64,000 nucleotides of DNA from Bacteroidales bacterium (GTDB lineage: Bacteria; Bacteroidota; Bacteroidia; Bacteroidales; UBA932), in assembly GCA_024398295.1 (NCBI GenBank), contig JAKSJL010000002.1, positions 1-64,000 on the forward strand, written 5' to 3'. Of the stretch, positions 8,608 through 17,482 are shown piece after piece; position 1 is the stretch's first letter; each line of letters begins with the position of its first letter. A program made the translations under genes and the position numbers. A model generated the notes under the pieces. It did no database searches. It was not told where the DNA came from and was given only the letters and a program-made list of their open reading frames with translations.

Positions 8608-10170
8608 CTACAATGGGAGGTTATCATGCTTCTTCGCAGGTAGCCCCTCGCTCTTCGAGCTCAGCTGCTCCAGCGCTCTGCATATTCTGAATCTGGTGTT
8701 TCGAGGCTCAATGACATCCTCGATGTAGCCCTTCTGTGCCGCCTGATATGGGTTGCAGAAAAGATCGTCGTACTCTTTCTTCTTCTCAGCTATGAGGGCC
8801 TTCTTCTTCTCTGGATCCTCTTCTGCCTTGATCTCCTTTCCGTAGAGTACGCCTACAGCTCCATCTGCGCCCATCACAGCTATGTTTGCTGTCGGCCAGG
8901 CGTAATTCACATCGCCTCGGAGCTGCTTGCAGCTCATCACGATGTGTGCGCCGCCGTACGACTTCCTCAGGGTCACAGTGACCTTAGGGACGGTGGCCTC
9001 ACCATACGCATAGAGGAGCTTGGCTCCGTTCGAGATGATCGCGCCGTACTCCTGCTGCGTGCCGCAGAGGAATCCAGGCACGTCCACGAGTGTAACGAGC
9101 GGGATGTTGAAGGCGTCGCAGAAGCGCACGAAACGTGCTGCCTTGCGGGATGCATTGATATCAAGCACGCCGGCGAGCACGCCAGGCTGGTTCGCCACGA
9201 TGCCGACGCTGCGGCCGTTCATGTGGGCGAATCCTACGATGATGTTCTTTGCGAACTTCGCGTGTACCTCGAAGAAATCTCCATCATCGACAATGCTCCT
9301 GATGACCTTGTACATGTCATAGGCCTTGTTCGGGCTGTCAGGGATGATCTCGTTCAGCAGATCATCTGTCCTGTCGGTCCTGTCCTCGGTCTCCTTGAAT
9401 GGAGCATCCTCCCTGTTGTTTGACGGGATGAAGCTGAGCAGCTTCTTGATGGTGTCGATGCCCTCCTGCTCATCGTGCGCGGCGAAATGTGCCACGCCGC
9501 TCTTCGACGCGTGCACTGACGCTCCGCCGAGCTGCTCCTGGTCTACATCCTCTCCTGTCACGCTCTTCACAACGGATGGACCTGTGAGGAACATGTATGA
9601 GGTGTTCTCTACCATGAGGGTGAAGTCGGTGAGGGCAGGGGAGTAGACGGCTCCGCCTGCGCAAGGGCCGAAGATGCCGCTGATCTGCGGTATCACGCCG
9701 GATGCGAGGATATTTCTCTCGAAGATCTCGCCATAACCTGCGAGAGAGTCGATGCCCTCCTGGATACGTGCGCCACCAGAATCATTGAGGCCAATGAATG
9801 GGGCGCCATTCTTTACGGCCATATCCATGACCTTGCAGATCTTCTCTGACATGGTCTTGGACAATGATCCTCCGTTTACGGTGAAATCCTGTGCGAAAAC
9901 ATACACGGAGCGTCCGGCGATGGTGCCGTGTCCGGTCACTACTCCGTCTCCGTCAATATGCGATGCATCCATGCCGAAATTTGTGCATCGATGCTGAACG
10001 AATGCGTCATACTCCTCGAAACTACCCTCGTCAAGAAGGAGTTCAAGTCTCTCTCTGGCGGTAAGCTTGCCTTTCTGATGCTGTGAATCGATACGCTTCT
10101 GTCCACCACCTATCTTGGACGCTTTCCTACGTTCAACTAACTCCTTGATCTTATCTGTTTGAATGCTCAT
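8608..10170 (-). CDS. mmdA: Acyl-CoA carboxyltransferase (methylmalonyl-CoA decarboxylase alpha / propionyl-CoA carboxylase beta type)
   Basis: Carboxyltransferase that moves CO2 between biotin and an acyl-CoA, most likely the methylmalonyl-CoA/propionyl-CoA pair. The 520-residue protein has both crotonase-like halves. Oxyanion and CoA-binding blocks are [10 protein letters not shown] in the N half and [14 protein letters not shown] with SYGGAHIVM in the C half. ATG 10170 is preferred to a GTG two codons upstream. The first gene of the cluster, it follows a TAAATTTG box. No membrane decarboxylase (MmdB/OadB) or biotin carboxylase gene lies in the window, so the direction of reaction cannot be settled. 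Confidence 0.9.
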   Translation of the reverse strand: MSIQTDKIKELVERRKASKIGGGQKRIDSQHQKGKLTARERLELLLDEGSFEEYDAFVQHRCTNFGMDASHIDGDGVVTGHGTIAGRSVYVFAQDFTVNGGSLSKTMSEKICKVMDMAVKNGAPFIGLNDSGGARIQEGIDSLAGYGEIFERNILASGVIPQISGIFGPCAGGAVYSPALTDFTLMVENTSYMFLTGPSVVKSVTGEDVDQEQLGGASVHASKSGVAHFAAHDEQEGIDTIKKLLSFIPSNNREDAPFKETEDRTDRTDDLLNEIIPDSPNKAYDMYKVIRSIVDDGDFFEVHAKFAKNIIVGFAHMNGRSVGIVANQPGVLAGVLDINASRKAARFVRFCDAFNIPLVTLVDVPGFLCGTQQEYGAIISNGAKLLYAYGEATVPKVTVTLRKSYGGAHIVMSCKQLRGDVNYAWPTANIAVMGADGAVGVLYGKEIKAEEDPEKKKALIAEKKKEYDDLFCNPYQAAQKGYIEDVIEPRNTRFRICRALEQLSSKSEGLPAKKHDNLPL

Positions 10171-10192
10171 TTGCACTTTACCTTCTAAACTA

Positions 10193-10200
10193 CAAATTTA
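10193..10200 (-). promoter_or_regulatory. -7 element for the carboxyltransferase/V-ATPase cluster
   Basis: TAAATTTG on the minus strand, about 23 nt before the mmdA ATG. A CTTG at 10224-10221 sits 20 nt upstream as a weak -33. It is the only convincing promoter element I see before the run of eleven minus-strand genes. Confidence 0.6.
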
Positions 10201-10287
10201 GGAAAAAAATAATCATATATCAAGAAGTTCAGCCCTCCCTGCTAAGATGCCGAGAGGCATGCTCTCCGGCTTACTGGTGACTTAAGG

Positions 10288-11721
10288 CTACTTGACGGTT
10301 ACCTCCTTTGTAGGAACGAAGATCGCGAATCCTTCAGGGATGGCGTTCATCTGCTCTTCGCTCATGTGGATGTTTCCTTCCCAGGAGATGTTGAATGCCC
10401 TGTAGTTGTACGACGCCCACCAACTGTTGTCCACCATCACGATCTCCTTGGAGACAGTGGCTGGCCTTGTGCTGTTTTTGGTGCTCAGGCTTATCCAGCC
10501 TTCAGGCCTGTATGCGCGCCCCTTGCAGACGATGAGGGTGCCTACAGGGAGGTCTTTCTTCTCATAGATGCCAATGGATCCGAACTGGTCAATGTTGCTG
10601 GCCGTGCTGCCGCTGCTCTTCGCCTCAAGCATCGAGCTTTTCGAAGAGTTATAGTAAGAATAGGCGTGGTACTTATACTCCAGCTCCTTGTAGTCCGTCA
10701 GGTCGTATCCGGCGTCGGTAAGGACCTTTCTAAGCGCAGCGTTTGGCTTGTATTCCGGATACTTGTACTCTGGGTTGTCGTCAGGGTCATTCGATACCTT
10801 ATATGCTGACTCCGTGACCTCGAAAGGCTTCTTGAAAGCCTTCTCCACCGCGTCTTTCATCGCAAGCACTTGATTGTCGGTAAATTTCTGGTCTGCAGGA
10901 CGATAGCTGCTCTTCTCCACATCGAGACCAACTATCTGACGAGCCCACATGAGGGCGGTTACATAGCGGCCGATATTGTAGGACATGTGGTGGCCGTCGC
11001 GTGTAATGTTGTCCCCAATGAAACTTGTGCGAAGATTCTGCACAGCTGTGCCACAAGGGATGATCTGGGTGAATGCCTTCACGGGAACCACCTTTGCCTT
11101 CACGGCAGAGACAATGCTCTCGTACATCTTCATCTGGTCCTTGTCGTACTTAGGGAATGAGGCGTGACTGCTGTTTGCCTGGTAAGCCCAGGTCATGTGC
11201 CATAGGAGCTTGGCCTCAGGACGGTTCTTGGTCACGATCTCGACCATCTGGCCGAGATATGGGTCGAAAGAGTCAGGCATGCCGGAGTCGGCGCTGGCCT
11301 GCTGCATGGAGATATAGTCCCACTTTCTCGATGTCAGTGCCTCGATAGGGGAGAAGTCGCTCTTTGACGACCAGCTTCCACTGTCGTTTGTGTAGTAGGT
11401 GTAAGCCTTGTCATTCGCTGAGAAATGACCGTAATGAGTCTTGAGTGTACAGCTTCCTATGTAAAGGTTTCCTAGATGGATCTCCTTGTAGCCTGCTTCC
11501 TGCAGAAAGCCATAGAGATACTGCATGGCATCTACTGAGAAACTATTTCCGATGGCGAGGATGCTGATGGTGTTCTTCTCCGTAGGCTTCGGCTTTTCCT
11601 CGGGCTTTTCTTCCTCCTGGTTAACTGGCTTACCTGTAGGTATTTCCGGCTCGTCTTTGCATCCCATGACGAGCGTTGCGGCTGCCATGAAGGTCATCAA
11701 TAGTGTGTATATCTTTCTCAT
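10288..11721 (-). CDS. DUF4886 domain lipoprotein, SGNH-hydrolase-like
   Basis: A 477-residue predicted lipoprotein: signal sequence with lipobox LVMGC (Cys21), then a Pro/Glu/Lys-rich linker. The DUF4886 domain starts with AIGNSFSVDAM (about 57-66). This resembles block I of SGNH/GDSL esterases, with S60 or S62 as possible nucleophile. An Asp-x-x-His pair near the end of the domain (TRDGHHMS) is in the right place for the catalytic dyad. The C-terminal part is of unknown function. Substrate is unknown; deacetylation of a polysaccharide is only a guess. No close partner gene. Confidence 0.75.
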   Translation of the reverse strand: MRKIYTLLMTFMAAATLVMGCKDEPEIPTGKPVNQEEEKPEEKPKPTEKNTISILAIGNSFSVDAMQYLYGFLQEAGYKEIHLGNLYIGSCTLKTHYGHFSANDKAYTYYTNDSGSWSSKSDFSPIEALTSRKWDYISMQQASADSGMPDSFDPYLGQMVEIVTKNRPEAKLLWHMTWAYQANSSHASFPKYDKDQMKMYESIVSAVKAKVVPVKAFTQIIPCGTAVQNLRTSFIGDNITRDGHHMSYNIGRYVTALMWARQIVGLDVEKSSYRPADQKFTDNQVLAMKDAVEKAFKKPFEVTESAYKVSNDPDDNPEYKYPEYKPNAALRKVLTDAGYDLTDYKELEYKYHAYSYYNSSKSSMLEAKSSGSTASNIDQFGSIGIYEKKDLPVGTLIVCKGRAYRPEGWISLSTKNSTRPATVSKEIVMVDNSWWASYNYRAFNISWEGNIHMSEEQMNAIPEGFAIFVPTKEVTVK

Positions 11722-11737
11722 TGTGGTCGTATCTTAA

Positions 11738-11771
11738 AGAAAAGACCCTGGAATCTGAAGAATCCAGGGTC
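11738..11771 (-). terminator. Intrinsic terminator of yebC
   Basis: Perfect 9-bp stem GACCCTGGA / TCCAGGGTC (11744-11752 and 11763-11771). On the minus strand it is followed by TTTTCTTTAA. It lies 30 nt beyond the yebC stop and overlaps the leader of the DUF4886 gene. Confidence 0.85.
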
Positions 11772-11800
11772 TAAGTTCCAGCTATTATCTGTTTTTTTGA

Positions 11801-12553
11801 TTATTCTTCAGAAGGAACCATGGTGCAGTATACATGGGTCACATCCTCATCGTCCTCAAGAAGGTTTGTGAGCTTGTCGAGAGTAGCTCTCTGCTCGTCG
11901 GTAACTTCCTTGAGATCTACATTTGGAATGCGCTCGAAACCTCCGGATACGAGCTCGTAGCCATTCTCCTCGATGTACTTCTGGATGCTTCCGTATGACT
12001 CGTAAGAACCATAGATCATGATGGTCTTTGTCTCCTCGTCATTCTCATCTACCTCTACCTGCTCGAAGATCTCCTCTGCGCCGTAGTCGATGAGCTCAAG
12101 CTCGAGCTCTTCGATGTCGATAGGCTTGTCTTCCTTGATGCGGAATACGCACTTGTGGTCGAACATGAAGCTTACAGAACCACTGGTGCCGAGGGTACCG
12201 CCACACTTTGTGAAGTAGCTACGTACGTTCGCAACGGTACGGGTGTTATTATCGGTAGCAGCCTCTACGAGGTAAGCGATACCGAATGGACCGTATCCTT
12301 CGTAAACGAGCTCCTTGAAGTCACCGAGTGACTTGTCGGTAGCCTTCTTGATAGCGCGCTCGATGTTCTCCTTAGGCATCTGCTCTGCACGAGCCTCTGC
12401 CATAAGAGCACGAAGACGAGGGTTTCCAGTTACATCTGATCCACCGTTCTTTACTGCGATGGTGATTTCCTTTCCAAGCTTGGTGAAGACGCGAGCCATG
12501 TGGCCCCATCTCTTCATCTTTCTTTCCTTTCTGAACTCAAACGCTCTTCCCAT
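11801..12553 (-). CDS. yebC: YebC/PmpR family protein
   Basis: A 250-residue YebC-family protein, the expected length. The N-terminal signature is clear: MGRAFEFRKERKMKRWGHMA, a common Bacteroidota variant of the GHSKW start. Then follow the KLGKEITIAVKNGG and NPRLRALMAEARAEQMPKEN blocks. Family members were described as transcriptional regulators and more recently as translation factors that relieve ribosome stalling. It lies 2 nt downstream of the TPR gene and so shares its promoter. Confidence 0.92.
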   Translation of the reverse strand: MGRAFEFRKERKMKRWGHMARVFTKLGKEITIAVKNGGSDVTGNPRLRALMAEARAEQMPKENIERAIKKATDKSLGDFKELVYEGYGPFGIAYLVEAATDNNTRTVANVRSYFTKCGGTLGTSGSVSFMFDHKCVFRIKEDKPIDIEELELELIDYGAEEIFEQVEVDENDEETKTIMIYGSYESYGSIQKYIEENGYELVSGGFERIPNVDLKEVTDEQRATLDKLTNLLEDDEDVTHVYCTMVPSEE

Positions 12554-12555
12554 GA

Positions 12556-13239
12556 CTACTCAGCATTTTCGATTCTGGTGATGTACTTCTTGATATCCAT
12601 GCCCTCGATAGACTGTGGATACTTGTCCTCAATGGTCTTGTAGCACTTGAGTGCTGCATCCTTGTTACCGAGCTCCTCATAGGTAACGCCTGCCTTGAGA
12701 AGATAGCCTGCTGCGAATACGTTGTCAGCCTTGGCTGCAGCCTTCTCGAAGTAGCTTACTGCTGTCTTATAGTCCTCGAGACCTACGTATGCATCACCTG
12801 TGCAAGCAAGTGCTCTGGCTGCGAGGATGTCCTCCTTGCCATCGTACTTCTTGAGGAAGCTGATAGCCTCGTCGAACTGACCGAGCTGAAGAGCAGAGAT
12901 ACCAGCATAGAGGTATGCTGACTTACCTGCCTTGGCACCGTATGAATCGATGATGTCCTTGAAACCAAGAACGTTACCGTCTCCGTTAAGAGCGATCTCG
13001 AAGTTACCAGCCTGGAATGAGTTCTCAGCTGCAACCATCTGCTCCTGAGCCTCAGCAACCTTAGGCTTCACTACCCAGAAGTTAAATGCGAGCACTGCTG
13101 CGAATACCAGTACAACTGCTGCTACAGTTCCCCAGATGACCTTCTTGTTCTTCTCGATGAACTGCTCTGCCTTAGAGACCTCAGCGTTGATTCTTTCCTG
13201 TCTTTCGATCTCCTGATCCTTAAGAATTTCCTTTGCCAT
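12556..13239 (-). CDS. Membrane-anchored tetratricopeptide repeat protein
   Basis: A 227-residue protein with a charged N-terminal cytoplasmic segment, one membrane helix at about 34-56 (VIWGTVAAVVLVFAAVLAF) and a C-terminal set of TPR-like helices, for example LEDYKTAVSYFEKAA and LGNKDAALKCYKTI. The architecture resembles YfgM-like proteins that assist envelope protein traffic, but I cannot assign it to that family firmly. It is the first gene of a two-gene unit with yebC and has a near-consensus promoter. Confidence 0.8.
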   Translation of the reverse strand: MAKEILKDQEIERQERINAEVSKAEQFIEKNKKVIWGTVAAVVLVFAAVLAFNFWVVKPKVAEAQEQMVAAENSFQAGNFEIALNGDGNVLGFKDIIDSYGAKAGKSAYLYAGISALQLGQFDEAISFLKKYDGKEDILAARALACTGDAYVGLEDYKTAVSYFEKAAAKADNVFAAGYLLKAGVTYEELGNKDAALKCYKTIEDKYPQSIEGMDIKKYITRIENAE

Positions 13240-13297
13240 ATTAATCTTTGTTTATATTATTCGTGCCAAAAACACCCGATGCGGGCGTAATAGTCTG

Positions 13298-13328
13298 CAA
13301 AATTAGGAATTTTTGTCGAATAGTCAAA
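13298..13328 (-). promoter_or_regulatory. Near-consensus Bacteroidota promoter for the TPR-yebC unit
   Basis: Minus strand: TTTG at 13328-13325, exactly 19 nt, then TAATTTTG at 13305-13298. This is one of the best matches in the window. The start site is expected near 13291, giving a leader of about 50 nt. Confidence 0.8.
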
Positions 13329-13335
13329 CATTTCT

Positions 13336-14547
13336 TTAGTCAAGAATGCTTGAAGCAACTATATTGGCCACAGTGTGTCTGGTTCTGTACACTGAACCGG
13401 CATCGTAAGGGTGAACTCGGTTTGTCAGAAGGATCACAGCTGTGTTTGTCTCGAAGTCGATTACCATCGAAGTTCCGGTGTATCCGGTATGGCCGATGGT
13501 GTTTGTCTGGCTCATGATGCTGCCCTGGATACCCATGCTGGTGCTGGTCTTGTCCCAGCCAAGTGCACGGCCGATTGCAGGGTCGTTGTCTGAAGGGACT
13601 GTACACATCATCTTCACTGTACCAGGAGACATGAGTCTTCTGCCCTTGTACTCGCCACCGTTCATGAGTGCCTGCGCGATGATAGCGAGGTCATCCACGT
13701 TCGAGAATACGCCTGCATTTCCTGAGTTTCCCCAGTTCAGCTTGTTCGCGATAGGGTCATGAACCTGTCCGAGCAGAGGAAGACCGTCTGCCTGGAGCTC
13801 GGTAGGAGCGATAAGAGGAAGAAGGTCTGCAGGGATCTCCCTGTCGAGAGGCAGGTAGCAGGTGTGCTTGAGACCGAGCCTGTCGAATACCCTTCTCTGA
13901 GCATAGTCACAGAGCTTCTCTCCGGTGATCTTCTGGAGCACATTCTGCACAGTCACGAAGTTAAGGCAGCTGTACAGATAGCGTGTTCCTGGCTTGAAGT
14001 TGCGTGGAATCTCGGTAGCGATGTGCCACATGAGGCTGTCTGGGCAGTTCTCGCCGAAGCGCTCGACGCACTTCGCTACATTTGTGTATGCCGACAGACC
14101 AGATGAGTGGGTGAGGATGTCCTGGATGGTGATCCAGTCCTTCTTTCCTGTCTCTGGGTCAATGTATGGTGCGAAGTCAGGGATGTATCTGTCCACATCG
14201 TCATCAAGCTTTACCTTTCCGTCCTCGATGAGGGTCATGAACGAGAGTGTAGTACCCACGCACTTGCTGAGTGACGCGAGGTCGAACATTGTCTCGGTGG
14301 TCATCGGAACCACCTCAGGGATAAGCTGTTTGTTACCGTATGCTTTCTTGTAGACGATACCGTCTGCCCTTACGACTGCAAGCACGGCTCCTGGGATGAT
14401 GGAGTCTGATATGGCCTTCTCGATGACAGAGTCAGCGAGTGCCATCCTGCTGAGGTCGAACCTGGATGCACCATTTGATGCGCTCCTCGGTGTACATGAG
14501 ACTACAAGGGCAACTGCCATCGCAGCGAAGAGTATAATTCTTTTCAT
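13336..14547 (-). CDS. Serine hydrolase of the beta-lactamase / class C penicillin-binding family, lipoprotein
   Basis: A 403-residue predicted lipoprotein (lipobox VVSC, Cys18) with a class C beta-lactamase-like domain. The catalytic SxxK is S92-L-S-K95. The second motif is Y192-S-C194 where many relatives have YxN. The third motif appears as HTGYTG near the C-terminus in place of KTG. It probably acts on peptidoglycan peptides or an ester in the periplasm rather than on beta-lactams. It follows the DUF4301 gene by 14 nt at the end of the recF cluster. Confidence 0.85.
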   Translation of the reverse strand: MKRIILFAAMAVALVVSCTPRSASNGASRFDLSRMALADSVIEKAISDSIIPGAVLAVVRADGIVYKKAYGNKQLIPEVVPMTTETMFDLASLSKCVGTTLSFMTLIEDGKVKLDDDVDRYIPDFAPYIDPETGKKDWITIQDILTHSSGLSAYTNVAKCVERFGENCPDSLMWHIATEIPRNFKPGTRYLYSCLNFVTVQNVLQKITGEKLCDYAQRRVFDRLGLKHTCYLPLDREIPADLLPLIAPTELQADGLPLLGQVHDPIANKLNWGNSGNAGVFSNVDDLAIIAQALMNGGEYKGRRLMSPGTVKMMCTVPSDNDPAIGRALGWDKTSTSMGIQGSIMSQTNTIGHTGYTGTSMVIDFETNTAVILLTNRVHPYDAGSVYRTRHTVANIVASSILD

Positions 14548-14561
14548 ATTAGGTGTTTCTT

Positions 14562-16100
14562 TTAAGCCTGATGTGCTGGTTTGAGGAGGTCAAGAACTGT
14601 CTTGACAGGGTTGAAGGTCTCGATAGGAACCTCTACGAACATGGTGTTCCAGTCACTCATCGAACCATTCCAGAGTCCTGGAAGCTCAAGAGCCTTGAGC
14701 TCACGGCCCTGGTAGCTCTTAGAGCTGATGAATCCTGCGTTCTCGTCCACATGCTCGAGAAGGTTGAACTTCTCTCCGTCGTGGCCGTACAGACAGCAGA
14801 CCAGGTCTACTGGGTTGAAGTGGGTGGCGCTGTGAAGTGCCTCCACTGCCTGTGGATTCGACATGTCGATCTGCACGCTTTCGAGGATCTGGAGCGAAGT
14901 GCTTCCATCCTTCTCCTTGATGATGAATGGGCCACCGCCTGGCTCGCCTTCGTTCTTCACCATACCGCATACTCGGATAGGGCGGTTCAGCTTGCTTATG
15001 ATGGCATCCACCCTCTCACGGCAGTTCTTGGCTACAGGCATCTCGATGCAGAGCTCGCTGGCGAGGAAATCCTCGATCTCCTGGCAGAGCTGCTGGCACT
15101 CCTCGGTAGCGCATGGGTCTTCCTGTACTCCATTGTATCCTGGAAGGAATGCAGGGATAGAAAGACCTGCCTCGCTGGTAATCTGCTCGAGGGCATTGAG
15201 ATAACCGAAGATGATGTCGCGAAGCTCAAGGCACTTGCCCATGAGCACTTTCTTGTACTTGGCTGTGGTAGGGAGGTAGCGCTCTACGGCTACATTGTCA
15301 ATGTTCTTGATGGAGACAATCTCCTTCTCTACCTTATTAAGATTATAGATCAGCGCGCCGTGGCCTGCTGGGCGGAAGAGCATGCTGCCGTCCTCCTTGA
15401 GGAATGGCTTGTTCTCGAGGTCCACTGCGACTGTGTCGGTCTCCTTGTCCTGATAGGTGAAGGTGATGTCGTAGGTCACGCCATACTTCTGCTCGTATGC
15501 TGCCTTGACTTCCTCAATGGCTGCCTCGAAGAGCTGTCTATGCTCTGGCGAGATGGTGACAATGAGGTTCACGCTGCCGTCGGCATTTCTCATATAGTCC
15601 TGACCTTCAACGAGATGCTCGGCAATAGCGGTACGCGCCTCGCCTTCGTATCTGTGGAAGCGAATCACTCCCTTAGGCTTGCTGCCATATCCCAGGCCGG
15701 CGTCGGTGAGCACCTTCTCAGCCACGCTGCGACGGAACTCGAGGCTGTCCTCAGGGGTGCCGAAGAGCTCCTCGGTGTAGAATGCAAACTTCTCGATGGC
15801 TGCGGCAAGCTTCGCAGCAGCTGCGTCTGGGGCGATATCATTGCCACCGGAGAGCTTCTCCAGGCCAGCGAAAATGTCCTTGAACATACGCGATGCGGCG
15901 CCCGAAGCAGGCACAAACTTGCACTTGCCCTTCACCTCAGCCTTGTCGGCGTACTCGGCGGCAGCTGCCACTTCCTCGTCGTTCAGGACAATGATACCCT
16001 TGCCAGGTGTGGCAGGAGCTACGATTTCCATCCATGGAAAGCCTTTCTTAAAGCGTTCCACCTCCATTCTGATCTTTTCTTCTCTGTTCATATGTGTCAT
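14562..16100 (-). CDS. DUF4301 family protein
   Basis: About 512 residues, close to the usual length for DUF4301. The family block FVPASGAASRMFK is clear near residues 57-69. It resembles the nucleotide-binding loop of sugar nucleotidyltransferases, which is the only functional hint. No membrane segment or signal is seen, so it is probably cytoplasmic. I use ATG 16100; ATG 16091 is equally possible. It sits 9 nt after pdxB. A biochemical role is not known to me. Confidence 0.82.
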   Translation of the reverse strand: MTHMNREEKIRMEVERFKKGFPWMEIVAPATPGKGIIVLNDEEVAAAAEYADKAEVKGKCKFVPASGAASRMFKDIFAGLEKLSGGNDIAPDAAAAKLAAAIEKFAFYTEELFGTPEDSLEFRRSVAEKVLTDAGLGYGSKPKGVIRFHRYEGEARTAIAEHLVEGQDYMRNADGSVNLIVTISPEHRQLFEAAIEEVKAAYEQKYGVTYDITFTYQDKETDTVAVDLENKPFLKEDGSMLFRPAGHGALIYNLNKVEKEIVSIKNIDNVAVERYLPTTAKYKKVLMGKCLELRDIIFGYLNALEQITSEAGLSIPAFLPGYNGVQEDPCATEECQQLCQEIEDFLASELCIEMPVAKNCRERVDAIISKLNRPIRVCGMVKNEGEPGGGPFIIKEKDGSTSLQILESVQIDMSNPQAVEALHSATHFNPVDLVCCLYGHDGEKFNLLEHVDENAGFISSKSYQGRELKALELPGLWNGSMSDWNTMFVEVPIETFNPVKTVLDLLKPAHQA

Positions 16101-16109
16101 CAATTATTA

Positions 16110-17144
16110 TTAGTCAATGAAAAACTCCCTTCTGTAGCTGTAGTGGGAGCGCATATACTCGAACTTCCCAGGATCCATCCTGAAGAGGAAGTCATCCGTG
16201 AAGATAGGGTAGTTGTACTGAATGGCCGCGGCGATCTCTCCCTGGGTCTTTCCGCGCACGTCGAGCTTCACTGCCTCGAGCTCCTTCGGACCCTCGGTAG
16301 GGTAGAACTCATAGATAGGCGCAAGCGAGAAATAGCGGGCGACAGCCCTCACGGCGTCGGAGGTGCCACGCTGCTTGCCCTGGTACGAGTAGCCGGCGAT
16401 ATGCGGCGTCGCGATATCCACCATCTCGAGCAGCTCCAGGTCGATCTGGGGCTCGTGGTTCCAGGTGTCGATGACCGTGGCTCCGAGCTTCGGGATGGCC
16501 TGCTTCAGCGCGTCGTCGTCCATGACCTCTCCGCGTGAGGCGTTGATGAAGACGGCGCCTTTCTTCATCTTTCTGAAAAAGTCTTCATTTGCCATCTCCT
16601 TCGTGGTTTCATTCAGCGGCACGTGCATGGTGACCACGTCTGAGTTCTCCAGCAGGTAGTCGAGGTCGCAGAATCCAAACTCTCCCTCTGCGGCTGCTCT
16701 GGGAGGGTCGCAGCGGAGCACCTGGAAGCCCAGGTTCTTCGCCATGTTCTCGACACGGCTTCCAACGCTTCCCACGCCAATGATTCCGATGGTGCTGCCA
16801 GCTATCTGGAGACCCTTGCGCGAGGCGACACCGAAGAGTGCGGAGAACACGTAGTTCATCACGCCACCTGCATTGCATCCGGCGGCGTTCTGCACGAAGA
16901 TGCCCTTCTGCTTGCAGTAGGGGAGGTCGATGTGGTCTGTGCCAATGGTGGCGGTCGCAATCACCTTCACACTCGAGTTCTCAAGTAGCTGCTCGTTGCA
17001 GCGGGTACGGGTCCTGATGATGAGCGCGTCTGCGTCCTTCACGACCTCCGGGGTGATGCACTCGCCCTTGTGGTATTCTACATCTGCATATGGTTCAAAC
17101 ACTCCTTCGATGAAGGGAATGGCCTGGTCAATGATAATCTTCAT
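16110..17144 (-). CDS. pdxB: 4-phosphoerythronate dehydrogenase
   Basis: NAD-dependent D-2-hydroxyacid dehydrogenase that oxidises 4-phospho-D-erythronate in pyridoxal phosphate synthesis. The 344-residue protein has the NAD-binding motif IGIIGVGSVGSRVE (about 138-151) and the hydroxyacid dehydrogenase blocks MHVPLNETTKEM and FINASRGEVMDD. The C-terminal region carries the PdxB dimerisation part, slightly shorter than in E. coli (378 residues). The start overlaps the stop of the DciA-like gene (ATGA). Confidence 0.9.
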   Translation of the reverse strand: MKIIIDQAIPFIEGVFEPYADVEYHKGECITPEVVKDADALIIRTRTRCNEQLLENSSVKVIATATIGTDHIDLPYCKQKGIFVQNAAGCNAGGVMNYVFSALFGVASRKGLQIAGSTIGIIGVGSVGSRVENMAKNLGFQVLRCDPPRAAAEGEFGFCDLDYLLENSDVVTMHVPLNETTKEMANEDFFRKMKKGAVFINASRGEVMDDDALKQAIPKLGATVIDTWNHEPQIDLELLEMVDIATPHIAGYSYQGKQRGTSDAVRAVARYFSLAPIYEFYPTEGPKELEAVKLDVRGKTQGEIAAAIQYNYPIFTDDFLFRMDPGKFEYMRSHYSYRREFFID

Positions 17145-17482
17145 TTCAATATTATTTCCTTGACAAACGATACCTTGTCGTCCTTGACGAAAAGGGGATC
17201 CTTCGACAGTATCTCATTCATGCTCTCCATGATGGCGTCTCTCTGGAAGTACAGCTGGCTTCTCAGCACAGAGGAACCCAGCGTGATGTAGAGCTTGCCG
17301 TCACGGAAAAACCTGGCTATCGTGTATTTAGCTGCCCCTGATGCCTTGTCCCACGCCTCAAAGACGAGCTGTGTGTTAAGGCCTGAGGCTATCTTCATCT
17401 CGCGGATATACATGTCGATAGCCTCTTCCATGCTTACTGCGACCTTTCTCTTCGCTGCCGGTATGCCTGCTTTCTTCTCCAT
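17141..17482 (-). CDS. DUF721/DciA-like protein
   Basis: A 113-residue protein of the DUF721 family, related to the DciA helicase loader. The core reads AWDKASGAAKYTIARFFRDG followed by KLYITLGSSVLRSQLYFQR. These proteins bind single-stranded DNA and help load the replicative helicase in bacteria without DnaC or DnaI. Neighbouring recF fits a DNA metabolism role. ATG 17482 overlaps the recF stop (TGATG) and is preferred to a GTG one codon upstream. Confidence 0.8.
   Translation of the reverse strand: MEKKAGIPAAKRKVAVSMEEAIDMYIREMKIASGLNTQLVFEAWDKASGAAKYTIARFFRDGKLYITLGSSVLRSQLYFQRDAIMESMNEILSKDPLFVKDDKVSFVKEIILK

Noticed and set aside
10241..10270. Imperfect hairpin after the DUF4886 gene as a terminator
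   Set aside because: The stem has a bulge and the nearest T-run on the minus strand is about 35-40 nt away, so it does not meet the pattern of an intrinsic terminator.
14553..16538. A 661-codon open frame on the plus strand
   Set aside because: It runs opposite the DUF4301 and pdxB genes, has no domain I recognise, and its low-complexity Leu/Val/His/Glu-rich translation is typical of the antisense of C/G-ending codons.
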